Origin: Lithodes maja
Lineage: Eukaryota > Arthropoda > Malacostraca > Decapoda > Lithodidae
Direction of reading: 5' to 3'
DNA: 64,000 nucleotides
Assembly: GCA_037953745.1 (NCBI GenBank)
Contig: JBAKBP010010430.1
Location: 1 to 64,000, forward strand
How positions within the stretch are numbered: position 1 is the first letter of the stretch; every line of letters begins with the position of its first letter. Shown here in pieces: positions 41,753-53,358 of this stretch. The notes below the pieces were generated by a model. That model worked only from the letters and a program-made list of their open reading frames with translations. It was not told the DNA's origin and made no database searches. Both the position numbers and the translations under genes were made by a program.

Positions 41753-43500
41753 CTAAGGGTGAACTGTTAGCTTGTTTGCGGTAAACCACTTTTCTAGTTT
41801 ATCAAGTTGTGTTTTCATAATATCAACAAGTAATTGATGATTTTGCCCCGAAATATAAAATGTAGTGTCGTCAGCAAAGAGAAGTGTCTGGCCAGTGTCT
41901 GTAGCCTTATGGATATCATTGATGTATATTAAAAATAAAATTGGCCCATTACAAGTTCGAAAATCAGAGTTAGTGTTGAGATATGTCACATAATGATATC
42001 TATCTAATATATAGTTTTCAAACCACTTAAGGGCTACTCCTGTGATACCATAATGTGATAATTTAATCTTTAGAATACTGTGATCAAAGCAATCAAAAGC
42101 ACGACTTAAATCCAAAAATACGGCACTTATAAATTGTTTATTATCGAAAGCATCAAGAACATCCCTACAGAATTTCATAATGACCATTCTGTATTACTTC
42201 CAGATCGAAACCCATACTGATTACCAATCAGAATATTATTTCTCTCCAAGTAAGAAACCAGTCTAACACACACTAATTTCTCTAAAATGTTGCTGACTGC
42301 AGCGAGCACAGATATAGGTCGGTAATTTGTTATACTTTGTGGGTCTTTGCTATTATAGATAGGAGTTATTTTTGCTATATTGTGAATATCTAAAAATGTT
42401 CCTTGAGATAAAGAAACATTACATTAATAAGATAATATATAACAAAGATTTTTGATATATGTCTTAATTACTGACATAGGTATCAAGTCATGGCCTGGTG
42501 ATATATCCATAAACCCTTGGACAACACTACATATTTCATCGGGAGTCGTTGGTTCAAATTGCATTAAGTTACAATCGTGAGGAGAGAGGTATGTTTCAAA
42601 GTCAATATTGTTATCTGGTAATTGCTCCCTGATCGTGGCGACCAATGAGGCATAGTAGTCATTGAAGGCACTAGCTATGACACCAGGATTATTTGTTATA
42701 TCATCGTTGATTTTGAACATTGTATTATGTTTGTATCTTTACCCTTATTCATAATATCATTCAGAACTCTCCAATTGTTTTTTCCATCGCCCGAAGCCTC
42801 TTGTAATTTACCCTTGTAATAATTATATTCAGCCACATCAAGTATTCTGTTAAGGGGACATGGGCCAGTTTTCTGGACCACTTTCTCCCTCATGCTTAGC
42901 CCCATTAGTTTTCAGATGTTTAGATGTTTGTCCCATTAGTTAGTCGATTTTAAGACCTTTCGCCCCATTTCTACTCAATATTTAGACCTTTCGTGCTATT
43001 TAGGTGTCGATTTTTCCCTGGCGAACGATAGTGAGCCTGTAATGTTGGAAGAACCGGCCTTCGGCCGGGAACTTTTTCTACTGACAAATTTACAAATTAA
43101 TCTAGAAGGGGCTCTAATGGATGTTTTTTATTAATTTGATGGAGGTCTAGGGAGGAAACTAGAAAAATAATGAATACATGCAAAAATCGCCCAAAATGTG
43201 AACCGTCTCCCCTTAAAATAGTTACGATACTGTCGGTACTCGTCCCCGAAGGTAATCGGTTGCTTATGATATGTTTTTATATAACACTCGCCTATGTTTT
43301 ATTGAATTCCTAATTTCATTCATTACCGAAGGTTTATGGGCATACTTCCTTTTTATATTTCTTTCAATTACGGGATAGCATTCGTTATAAAACTCCGTAA
43401 TTACATCATTAAACTTTACAAATGCCTCATCGGAGCTAGCACGAGTTTTCATATTTTCCCTGTTATATTCATGTACCCCGAGCACTAAATTTGGCATCAT
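41753..43500 (-). pseudogene. LINE endonuclease/RT fragments
   Basis: Pieces on the minus strand: 43500-43264 (linker), 42905-42424 (linker to RT entry, interrupted near 42850 by the MITE) and 42187-41753 (RT palm: FLDLSRAFDCFDHSILKIKL, LFLIYINDIHKA, FADD at 41868-41879). The FADD box is intact, but the PQGS motif normally just before GPILFLIYIND is missing (FRTCNGPILFL), and the pieces are in different frames. It is non-functional. Confidence 0.75.
42850..43216 (-). mobile_element. Family A MITE inserted in the LINE
   Basis: TTAA at 42850-42853 and 43213-43216, starting GGGGACATGGGCCAG and ending GTGAACCGTCTCCCC, full core in inverse orientation, 367 bp. It splits the minus-strand LINE coding region, so it is younger than that LINE. 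Confidence 0.9.
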
Positions 43501-43668
43501 TTTCCACTCGTTTCATTCTAAACTGTATAATTTGGTATTTATCTTGTTTGTCAATATCCCTATTACAATAACTCAAGACAACCGGGAAATGGTCAGTAAT
43601 ATAAGTTTTTATTATTTTACTAACATAAAAATGCGTAGAAAAGTTTATCCAAACGTGATCGAGTATAG

Positions 43669-43818
<150 letters not shown>

Positions 43819-44101
43819 AATCCACATTCCTTCCCCAATTCGACTTCTTTCCCCTCTCCTCCTCCAGCTCCACTTTAACCCCTTCTTCCACCTTTACCCC
43901 CCCCCCCCCCTCCCTCCCCCCCGATCACTCCTTGGTTCAGCGCTCTATTGTTTATTATCGACGTTCTTGGCCGGCTGTCCTTTCTCCAGACAGTATTGTG
44001 GAACGGAAAGCTGTTATGTATTACTAATATTATTATTTTTATTTTACTCACTCCTATTTATATGTTTTATTTATGTTTTGCTGTAGTTGTGGTTTTGTCT
44101 A

Positions 44102-44614
44102 TCTATATTATTAAATCAGTTCGTGTGTCTGTTTGTCTGTCTGTGTGTTCTTCATAGGCGGCCGCAGTTTTGGACCTGGGGAGCTGAAACTTTGCATGTG
44201 GGTGTCAATTGACCTGGGTCAGGTCATAGAGGGGGCGAGGCCACGATCGGAGGTCGTTTCGAGGCCGAAATTGAAAAACAATTGAACAAAATGGCCGTTT
44301 GGGGCAGAAGGAGGCCTCCGATCGAAAAGATGTATGGAACGAAAGTTGTTCGCAGCCCCCCTAAATGGGAGTACGGATGAGGTCAGATCCAAAATCGGAG
44401 GTAATTTAGCGGCCGAAATCGAGGTCGCCGTTTAATGAGGCACAGGGAGGTCGAGGCCGGTGATTATGGTAGTAGTAGTATTGTGATGATTGTGGTAGTA
44501 GTTATTGATGATGATGATTATGGTAGTTGTAGTGGTTGTAGTAGTGATGGTGATTATGGTGGTACAGTATTATTATTAAATTTAAACCCGGGCAACGCCG
44601 GGTACCCCTGCTAG
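44102..44614 (+). mobile_element. Non-autonomous Helitron-like element
   Basis: Starts TCTATATTATTAAATCAG after an A, and ends with a hairpin (CCCGG GCAACG CCGGG), TACCCCTG and CTAG before a T. The TC start, CTRR end, subterminal hairpin and insertion between A and T are the hallmarks of Helitrons. At 513 bp it has no Rep/helicase coding. The 3' part includes a GAT/GTA-rich simple-repeat stretch. Confidence 0.75.
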
Positions 44615-44734
44615 TTATAATTATGGTAGGTCTATCTTTCTAATTATAGTTATTCTATTGTCTGTATTTTAATGACTGTATTGTCCGTACTTCTGTTATT
44701 ATTAGTGCATGTGTACCTCTTTATATTGTTACCC

Positions 44735-46170
44735 TATGTCTCTCTTTATTATTATTACTGTGTCTCTCTTATTATTACTGTCTCTCTTATTATTACTGTG
44801 TCTCTCTTATTAGTACTGTGTCTCTTATTATTACTGTCTCTCTTATTATTACTGTGTCTCTCTTATTATTACTGTGTCTCTTATTATTATTGTCTCTCTT
44901 ATTATTACTGTGTCTCTCTTATTATTACTGTGTCTCTCTTATTATTACTGTGTCTCTTATTATTACTGTCTCTCATTATTACTGTGTCTCTCTTATTATT
45001 ACTGTGTCTCTCTTATTATTACTGTGTCTCTCTTATTATTACTGTCTCTCTTATTATTACTGTGTCTCTCTTATTATTACTGTGTCTCTCTTATTATTAC
45101 TATGTCTCTCTTATTATTACTGTCTCTCTTATTATTACTGTGGTTCTCTTATTATTACTGTCTCTCTTATTATTACTGTGTCTCTCTTATTATTACTGTG
45201 TCTCTCTTATTATTACTGTGCCTCTCTTATTATTACTGTGTCTCTTATTATTACTGTGTCTCTCTTATTATTACTGTGTCTCTCTCATTATTACTGTGTC
45301 TCTCTTATTATTACTGTGTCTCTCTTATTATTCTTGTCTCTCTTATTATTACTGTCTCTCTTATTATTAGTGTCTCTCTTATTATGACTGTGTCTCTCTT
45401 ATTATTACTGTCTCTCTTATTATTACTGTCTCTCTTATTATTACTGTGTCTCTCTTATTATTACTGTGTCTCTCTTATTATTACTGTGTCTCTCTTATTA
45501 TTACTGTCTCTTATTATTATTGTATCTCTCTTATTATTACTGTGTGTCTCTTATTATTACTGTGTCTCTTATTATTACTGTCTCTCTTATTATTACTGTG
45601 TCTCTCTTATTATTACTGTGTCTCTCTTATTATTACTGTGTCTCTCTTATTATTACTGTGTCTCTCTTATTATTACTGTGTCTCTCTTATTATTACTGTG
45701 TCTCTTATTATTACTGTGTCTCTCTTATTATTACTGTGTCTCTCTTATTATTACTGTGTCTCTCTTATCATTATTGCTCTGTGCCTCTCTTTCTTATTAT
45801 TACTCTGTCTCTCTTATTATTACTGTGTCTCTGTTATTATTACTGTGTCTCTTATTATTACTGTGTCTCTCTTATTATTACTGTGTCTCTCTTATTATTA
45901 CTGTGTCTCTCTTATTATTACTGTGTCTCTCTTATTAATACTGTGTCTCTCTCATTATTACTGTGTCTCTCTTATTATTACTGTGTCTGTTATTATTACT
46001 GTGTCTCTTATTATTACTGTCTCTCTTATTATTACTGTGTCTCTCTTATTATTACTGTGTCTCTCTTATTATTACTGTGTCTCTCTTATTATTACTGTGT
46101 CTCTCTTATCATTATTGCTCTGTGCCTCTCTTTCTTATTATTACTCTGTCTCTATCTTCATTATTACTTT
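44735..46170 (+). repeat. 16/18/20-bp tandem array (TCTCTTATTATTACTG)
   Basis: About 1.4 kb of head-to-tail units around TCTCTTATTATTACTG. Units of 16, 18 and 20 bp differ by one or two extra TG or TC dinucleotides. A distinctive variant stretch (CTTATCATTATTGCTCTGTG) occurs near 45770 and again near 46105, pointing to segmental duplication within the array. Long leucine/tyrosine/serine ORFs in all three plus frames are artefacts. Confidence 0.95.
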
Positions 46171-46219
46171 GTGTATCTTATGGATCCGCTTGGGGGCATG
46201 TTGTGTATTGACACCCTCA

Positions 46220-46550
46220 TTAAGGGGAGATTTACACTTGAGGGATTTTTTCTTGACTCCTATCTCCCTCATGTTTAGCCCCATTGTTTTTCTAATTTTA
46301 AGACGTTCGGCCCATTATTTTGACGATTTTAAGAACTTTCGACCCATTTCTGTCAAATTTAAGACCTTTGGTGCAATTTATGTGTCGATTTTATCCTGGC
46401 GAGCGATAGCGAGCCTGTAATTTAAGAGGAACCGGCTTTCAGCCGGGAAATTTTTCAACCGAAAAATGTACACATTTATCTTGAAAGGGGCTCAAGGGGG
46501 TGTAATCTTAAGCTTGATGGATATCTAGGGACCAAACTAAAAACCTCCCC
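46220..46550 (-). mobile_element. Family B MITE, 3' TTAA lost
   Basis: TTAA at 46220-46223, GGGGAGATTTACACTTGAGG, full core, ending AAAAACCTCCCC at about 46550 with GGCTGTAG instead of TTAA. It lies at the edge of the tandem array. Confidence 0.85.
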
Positions 46551-47057
46551 GGCTGTAGATAGATAGATAGATGTTTTTCTTATTATTACTCTATGTCTGT
46601 CTTCCTTTTTTTATAAATAACTAATTGTCTAACTTTCCTATTATATTTGTGGGCTAGGAATTGTGTTTGCTGTGGTAGTGGTTTTGTCTCATGTTAACTC
46701 CTAGGTAAATCTATATTATCTTAATTGCTGCATTATCTATCTGTCCTAGTTTGTCCTATTTACTCTTTGTATCTGTCCATATATATTATAATTACCGACT
46801 TGGTTGATAGAGATATTTCCTAAATTGTATAAAGGCATCCATTATTAACAAAGATAAAATGAAAATAATGCCACTGAAGGGGTTCATTTTCTAAAAGAGC
46901 TGTGCTATTTGTAGGGTTAATTGAGATCGAATTTACCCTATCGATTGCTAGAGGTTCTTCCTAAGCTGGCTGTAATAATCTATGAATCCTCCTCCTATTC
47001 CTTTTCCTCTTCCTCGTCCGTTTCCTCTTCAGTTTCCGTTTCCTCTTGTTCCTAGTA
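46551..47057. other. No recognisable feature
   Basis: A short TAGA run, then unique-looking AT-rich sequence and a short CCT-rich stretch. Confidence 0.55.
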
Positions 47058-47254
47058 TTAACCCCTCCAACTCGGAAGGGCTCTTAAACGCCCATAACAA
47101 CCTCGGCCCGCGCAACCCGGAAGGGCTCTTGAACGCCCATTGCTTGCGTGCGTGCTTTCGAATGCCGCACGTACATTTTTGGTTTCGTGGGACGGTAGGT
47201 GGCGCCACCAGGCGTAAACTACGCCACAGCAACAGTATCTACCCCGACGCCATC

Positions 47255-50140
47255 ATGGACAGTACGCCAAATAGTGATTCCGCTGTGTCCGATACCGTGC
47301 TTCCTACGACGCCCTTGCTAGTTCGTCGCGCCTTACCCCGACGCCATCGCCTAAATGTGTTATCTCCCGGAGGTATTGAGACGACATTGAGACTTTATGA
47401 GCGAGCTGATGCCAAGCATAATGTTGATGATGAAGTCAGTGACGACTCCAGTAATTATAAGTTGAGTGATTATGGCCATGAGAGTGACAAAGAAGAGCAA
47501 TTCCTGGGATTTGCGAGAGAACATGACAGTGATGAGAGTGATGAAGGTGATGTACCAGTTGTTGAGGAAGCTGGTTTACCTAAAGACAGTGAACTTGAGA
47601 GAGTGAGTGAGTGGGAGAGTTCAAGGTCACTCACCAAATTTCGCATAAGTGACACGACTCCAAGCCCTTCCCCAGGTAAATCGCCTTTCAAGCTACATTT
47701 GTATAAGCAGAAAATACTTGAGAAGGTGGCCGCGGCAGCTAGGGAACAAGCAAAACTACTTGGTGAGGATGAGGCTGTGAGTGAGGGTCAGCGTGGTGAC
47801 CCTTCTCGTCCGCCATTGTCTCCCTTATCTACCCACGCCACCCAAGATGACCCGGATGCCCCGCATTCTTCCCCACCACCCCCACCATTGCCAAGGGTTG
47901 AGGACCCCCCACTTTCGGCCTATTTGCCTCCTAGGTCCCCCGACAGGAGACATACTGCTGCCGAAAATGGGAAAGGTAGGAAATATACCAAAAAAATTAA
48001 GAAAAGTAAGAGAGTTTTGTTCGAGGCTCCCGCGGAGTCCACCCCGGCCGGCCCCAGCCATACGTCCCCGCAACTTTCCCCACGGTCCTCCCCACCTCTC
48101 CCGCCTTCAACATGTCTTCCTGAAGAAGTCTTTGAGCTCGCATCACCAATACCTGGGCCTAGTGACAGTGAAACATTGCTTTCTGTCACTCGTCGCAGGC
48201 CAAGGAGCCCAGGACCTCGGGGGGGACACAGCCTCACCTGCCACTCCTTCCCCACCTCGCCCACCCGCACGCCGCCCACGCATCACTGGTTCCCCGCCAG
48301 ATTATGTGGGGGCCACTGATGATGAAGGGGACCTCTCTGAAGACTCTGGCCATGATTACATAGGTCCACCATCAGGGCAAGATGACCACTCTGACGATGA
48401 CTATATGGACATCGACGACCCTCGACCCATCCGCTTGGCCCGGCGTCGTGCTGCCCGTCGTGCTGCCCGCCGCCCTGGCCGACGCCCTCGCCGCCCTAGG
48501 GCGCGCGCCTCCCGAGTTGGCCGTGGGCGTGCTGGGCCACCAGCTGGAGCTCCTCGTCAGCGTAGACAAGACCCATTCTACGTTTTTCAGTGGCAAGACG
48601 TAGCTGATGAGGATGGATACAACCCTGATGTGCCAGCTTTTGATGAGGTACTGGAGGGTTCAGGCATTACCCCCAATTTTCCTGCAGGCCCCAATGCTCC
48701 ACCACACGAACTATTTGAGGCCTTCTTTGATGAGGAGGTGGTAGGCTATGTTGTCAAAGAGACAAATAAGCAGCACCAATTCCAGGTCCACTTTTTGGGC
48801 AAGGTGACCAAGGGCCACATGAGGCAGTGGACCCCAGTGACTCATAAAGAGTTCATGGTGTTCCTTGCACTCACCATGCTAATGCCTCATGTCAAGAAGC
48901 ATAGGTTGCCTGACTATTGGATCACCAATGATCTGATATCCACCCCTGCCTTCGGGAAATATATGTCTCGCGACCGGTACCTTGATATCCTCGCAGCGCT
49001 CCATCTTGTCACCAACCTTGACGTCCACCTCCCAGACAAGCTGTGGAAGATTAGGACGTTGTACGAGATGATGCGAGAACGCTTCACCTCCTACTTCAAG
49101 CCCTTCCGCAAGGTCGTCATTGACGAGTCTCTTGTGCTGTTCCGGGGAAAACTCAGCTTCCGGCAGTACATCCCCTCAAAAGGCATCGCTTTGGCATAAA
49201 ATTCTTTGTGCTGTGCGACTGCCAAACTGGCTATGTCCTGGACTTCCTGGTCTACAGCGGGAAGGAAGGGGACTTGCTTGTGGACCCCCTCATTGGCTTT
49301 GGCGGAGCAGTGGTGCAAGCCATGATGGACCGCTACTTTCACAAGAATCACGTCCTCTACACGGACAATTATTACACGTCCCCCACTCTCTCACAGTACC
49401 TGCATGAGCGCAAGACGGGGACTGTAGGCACAGTACGAGGGAAAAGTAAGGGCATGCCACCTTTCCCTCCAAAGACCAAAAAAGGTGATGTGTTCAAGAA
49501 GAAGTCGGGGCCCATTCTGGCTATCCACTGGCACGACCAGCGGAAGGTCAACCTCCTGACCACCATCCACAAGGGGGAAATGGTGGAGACTGGCAAGGTG
49601 GATCGCCGCACCCAGGCCAGGGTGACCAAGCCCGATGCTGTCCTGGACTACAACATCAACATGAGGCTGGTGGACAAGTCTGACATGCAGATAGGCTTCA
49701 TTGACTGCCTGGGTACCTCGTGCAGATGGTACAAAAAGTTCTTTCTGCACATGGTGGACATGTCAGTTCTGAATGCCTACAATATATACAAGCTTCGGAA
49801 TGTGAACACACCCATGAAGTTCAATAGCCTGCGGAGGTTCCAAAAGCAGGTGTTGACGGAGCTCCTGGAGAAGTATGCTACGCCACAGAGGGCAGTGGCA
49901 CATCCTGGGCCCGCCGTTATTGACCGCTTGCAGTGTGCTCAATACTTGATTAGGCACAGGCTTGGTTCCCTGCCTCAGAATGAATCAGGAAGAACACAGC
50001 AGAAGCGGTGCCATGTCTGCTACAACAGCAGGGTGAGGCCGAGGCCAGGTAAAAAGTCAACCATGGAGTGTGTGGAGTGCAAGGTGGCACTCTGTGCTTT
50101 AGAGTGCTTCTTTGATTACCACTCCAAGCTGGAGTTCTAA
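47255..50140 (+). pseudogene. PiggyBac-like transposase, two frameshifts
   Basis: ATG 47255 starts an acidic/proline-rich N-terminal extension of about 320 residues. The frame changes within a 7-G run (48219-48225), continues through DYMDIDDPRP, an arginine-rich stretch and the DDE_Tnp_1_7 domain (GITPNFPAGPN, FMVFLALTMLMPHVKKHRLP), changes again at AAAA 49178-49181, and finishes at TAA 50138-50140. The three catalytic Asp positions are present: VVIDES (49123), YTDNYY (49364) and LVDKSD (49673). The C-terminus has a Cys-rich finger (CHVCYNSR...CVECKVALCALECF) typical of PGBD/piggyBac transposases. Intact enzymes cut and paste at TTAA. Both breaks lie at homopolymers, so they may be assembly errors or recent mutations. 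Confidence 0.8.
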
Positions 50141-50160
50141 TAATCATACTGAAATTGCCA

Positions 50161-50166
50161 AATAAA
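50161..50166 (+). terminator. Polyadenylation signal of the piggyBac gene
   Basis: AATAAA 20 nt after the transposase stop codon, in an AT-rich 3' region. Confidence 0.6.
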
Positions 50167-50411
50167 ATTACAATATGTACACTATAATTATATATAGGCA
50201 AAAAGTGGAAGAAAACCAATTTATTGTAATACAAAAGTCATGTATTATGAGAAAATTGATACAAATACAATTACACCATAATAATATGTGAAAGTGACAC
50301 ATATGTATATACCAAGTGACATTCATATGATTAGAACCTATAGAAATATATAAGTCAGTGAAAAGAGACACACTAAATTATATATAAAACGTTTACAAAT
50401 CATATAACTAA

Positions 50412-51110
50412 GTGAAAGTGACACAAGACCTAATATTTGATGGCCAAAGTATAATAAATACCTGTGATAACGAATAATCAGTGCCTAATACAACAATAAC
50501 CTACCTCAATTACTAATAAAATGTACGGTATCGAGTGAAAATGAGCATTATCAGTGACAGTGACACTCTCTAAAGCATATTTGTCAAAGTGAAAGTGACA
50601 CAAGACCTAATATTTGATGGCCAAAGTATAATAAACACCTGTGATAACGAATAATCAGTGCCTAATACAACAATAACCTACCTCAATTACTAATAAAATG
50701 TACGGTATCGAGTGAACATGAGCATTATCAGTGACAGTGACACTCTAAAGCATATTTATCAAAGTGAAAGTGACACAAGACACAATACTTGATGACCAAA
50801 GAATAATAAACACCTGTAATAACGAATAATCATTGCCTAATACAACAATAACCTACCTCAATTACTAATAAAATGTACGGTATCGAGTGAAAATGAGCAT
50901 TATCAGTGACAGTGACACTCTAAAGCATATTTATCAAAGTGAAAGTGACACAAGACACAATACTTGATGACCAAAGAATAATAAACACCTGTAATAACGA
51001 ATAATCAGTGCCTAATACAACAATAACCTACCTCAATTAGTAATAAAATGTATGGTATCGAGTGAAAATGAGCAATATCAGTGACAGTGATACACTAATA
51101 AACATATTTT
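50412..51110 (+). repeat. ~176-bp tandem repeat, 4 copies
   Basis: Units start with GTGAAAGTGACACAAGAC at 50412, 50589, 50764 and 50939 (177, 175 and 175 bp apart) and share GATAACGAATAATCAGTGCC and TACGGTATCGAGTGAAAATG. The short motif AGTGACA recurs within units. The array lies between the transposase gene and the putative right end of the piggyBac element. Confidence 0.92.
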
Positions 51111-51731
51111 ATATAATTGGCCTCAAAATAACTAGAAAAATATCAAATAAACATCACATTCTCAATATCAAACACTAAAATCGTCTAAGGGAGATAAATA
51201 CTTTGGCGCGACGAGCGGCTAGGTGCGTCGTAGCCATGGCCGGGGCGACGCGTCCGAACGCGGGAAGAATTTGCCGCCGAAAAGCACTCGTCTTCCCGCT
51301 GTGACGCATGTCGAGTATGAGCATGCTGTACAGAACGCCCAGTCAGGCCCCACTCTCGCTAGGATCGTCAGGGCAGGAACTTTGGCTGTAGTCTGTGTAG
51401 AGTTTCCTAACTCAGTTTATGTGAACCGTTGTACTATAAGTATTATCATTATGTATTTTGTTTTCTTCTAAGTCAACGAGTTCTATTTTATATCATTAGT
51501 TATAAGTATTGTGTGTGGGACTTATATACAATGATGAGAGAGAGAGTTATGTAACGACGGCCAGTGAGCGCGCCACGAGGTGTGTAGGCCTCACTCCCTC
51601 CTCCCTCCCCCCTTCCTCCCTCTCAGCGCGTGGGAAGTTCTTTGTCGATCCCAGTTTGAGAGAGAATATGACGTCATGATTGCCAGTGGGCGGTCCTTAG
51701 TAGTTGGCGTTATGCTCACTAAAGGGCCGAG

Positions 51732-51738
51732 TATAAAA
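51732..51738 (+). promoter_or_regulatory. TATA box of the e3 LTR
   Basis: TATAAAA in the context GAGTATAAAAAGGGAGG, with an initiator-like TCAGAAC about 30 nt downstream (51762). The same site in the 3' LTR is 58815-58821. This would mark the U3/R boundary about 460 bp into the LTR (inference). Confidence 0.6.
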
Positions 51739-52279
51739 AGGGAGGTCCCGCCGCATTTTCCTCAGAACTCATCAGGCAAAGCGACCTCTCATATCCCTTG
51801 CAACTATCCATATTCTTCCGACTGATGTGAACTTTCTCTACTCTCTGAACAGCCTATCTTCTTCTCTTCTCGTCCCTGTTTAACCTCCATGACCCCTTTG
51901 GTGCAGATTTAGTCAGCCAAAGTATTATCGCTTGAGTTCTCACGAGATAAGTGCCTGTTAGATAGCCTATTTTTGGAAGGGTTAACTAGAATAGGATTGA
52001 TTGATGTTTGTTGCACTCGTATATGCATTTCCCTGTGTGCGATTATTCATGTTCCTGTTTTCTGCTGGTTTAGGCAATGCTAGACTGGGATAGGGTTTCT
52101 GAGTTGTGATTTCCTATGAGTACTAGGTTGCGGTTGAACCAGTACAATTGCAACGGAGACGTGGAACGCCTAGGTGGTCTTTCTGACTGTGTACCGTGGG
52201 AGTTTAGCACTGTGTTGCGAGTGAGGGCTTTTGCCTGTGCCACCCAACACTGTGCTATCTCATTTGCTTGACTTTGAGA

Positions 52280-52334
52280 GGATCGCCAGGAGAGAACCAG
52301 ATACTAGTGATCTGGATCTCTCAAGAGAGCATCC
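52280..52334 (+). promoter_or_regulatory. Conserved structured LTR motif (e3, 5' LTR)
   Basis: Outer helix GGAT/ATCC (GGGT/ACCC in e1 and e2), identical internal loop strands, inner arms GAGAGAACCAGAT and ATCTGGATCTCTC with the A-A mismatch, loop ACTAGTG. Confidence 0.75.
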
Positions 52335-53146
52335 CGTCAATTACCGTAATTTGGCCGCACAGTCTTAAGGACCTCGCTAGGCTACGAGCCGCTTGCTCAG
52401 CCATTGTCTCTTAACCTTAGATATCCCAGCTAGACTTTGCCCGACCAGCAGATACAGCATAGTATTGAAGCTTCTCCTTATGTATATTATTGTTTAAGCA
52501 CTATTGATTTCATGTGTGGCACGCTTAGCTACTTCAGAGATTAGTGGCCCACGAGCACAATCTTAGTAGGCTATTGCCAGTGCATTGTCGGAGTACTTCT
52601 TCTTAATGTTTGCCATATCCTATTGCTTATTCTTATAATTCTTCTTATGTCAATTTAAAGCCTTTAATTACCAGTGAGTTATTCATTAAATTGCTGTTCA
52701 AAATCCGATACTTACTTCTTATGAGTATTCGAGAAGCATCTAACTTATCAGAAGATTCCTTGCTTGATGCTCGAGGACTATTGTTTAACGTAACGTAATA
52801 GTGCCGATCCGAAGTAGAGGGTGGAGGACTTCTTAAGTTCTTAGTTCAAGGGTGGATTACTTCGGCTTCGGCCAACACTATTCTTTAGTGTTGTAGTACT
52901 TTCTTCTTTGTTTGATTGTTGACCAGACTAGATAACTCCCGTCTTGTTATTAGTCTGTTGTGTGAAACGCTAGTACCGAGTTCTTGTATACCCCGTTATA
53001 GCAGATAGAACTCTGGAGGGTAGTGGCGTTTTTTGTTCGGCTGGCAGTACTCTGGGGTTGGGATCGTGTGTTTCCGTTGTGGCAGCGAGCCATACTCGAG
53101 TCCTGTGTAAGAGCCCTAGTGTACCCGAGTGCCCGGTCGTAACAAA

Positions 53147-53157
53147 TGGCGACCTTG
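53147..53157 (+). promoter_or_regulatory. e3 primer-binding site
   Basis: TGGCGACCTTG, 2 nt after the LTR end, as in e1 and e2. Confidence 0.65.
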
Positions 53158-53358
53158 CTTAGGATTTTGTGAACAGTATAATTTTTTGCAGAGTTGTACA
53201 ACATTTGTTTGTTCGTACTTTAGCGTACATATTGAAGAATATTTTTTTTTGTAAGGCAATTAGGAGAGCATTTAAGAGACTCCAGTTAATTTAGTAATTA
53301 GTGCTTGCATAAGGGAGTTTAACACTTTTGTCTCGAGAATTTTTTGGTGAACTTCAGT

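Larger units (their letters stand above)
40755..43655 (-). mobile_element. Second LINE family, minus strand, decayed
   Basis: Minus-strand blocks run from an APE-endonuclease C-terminus (TYITDHFPVVLSYC, about 43600) through a linker and RT to a C-terminal block with NANYNLIKENDLAIPF and YQGCQLWN (41329-41102), ending in an AT-rich 3' tail with TTGAATTTGATTTGA near 40765. A family A MITE is inserted at 42850-43216. The 5' end meets the long (TA)n tract. The sequence is clearly different from the other LINE copies. Confidence 0.75.
51300..53144 (+). repeat. e3 5' LTR
   Basis: TGTGACGCATG...CGTAACA, 1,845 bp. It contains a TATA box (51732) and, about 550 bp downstream, the conserved structured motif, which would place the motif inside the transcript leader. 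Confidence 0.95.

Noticed and set aside
44672..46420. Long ORFs of 190-354 residues rich in Leu, Tyr, Cys and Ser
   Set aside because: They are translations of the TCTCTTATTATTACTG array, open in all three frames at once because the unit lacks stops.
47029..47691. Minus-strand ORFs opposite the piggyBac gene
   Set aside because: They are shadows of the GC-rich N-terminal coding region, with no domain of their own.
51580..51825. 81-residue ORF repeated at 58663-58908
   Set aside because: It is identical because both copies lie in the identical e3 LTRs. It spans the TATA box and has no coding signature.
53344..53358. Upstream TTG start of the e3 Gag-Pol frame
   Set aside because: A non-ATG start is unlikely. 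ATG 53359 gives MSGPSTDEE, which aligns with the start of e1 and e2 Gag (MSND..., MSNT...).
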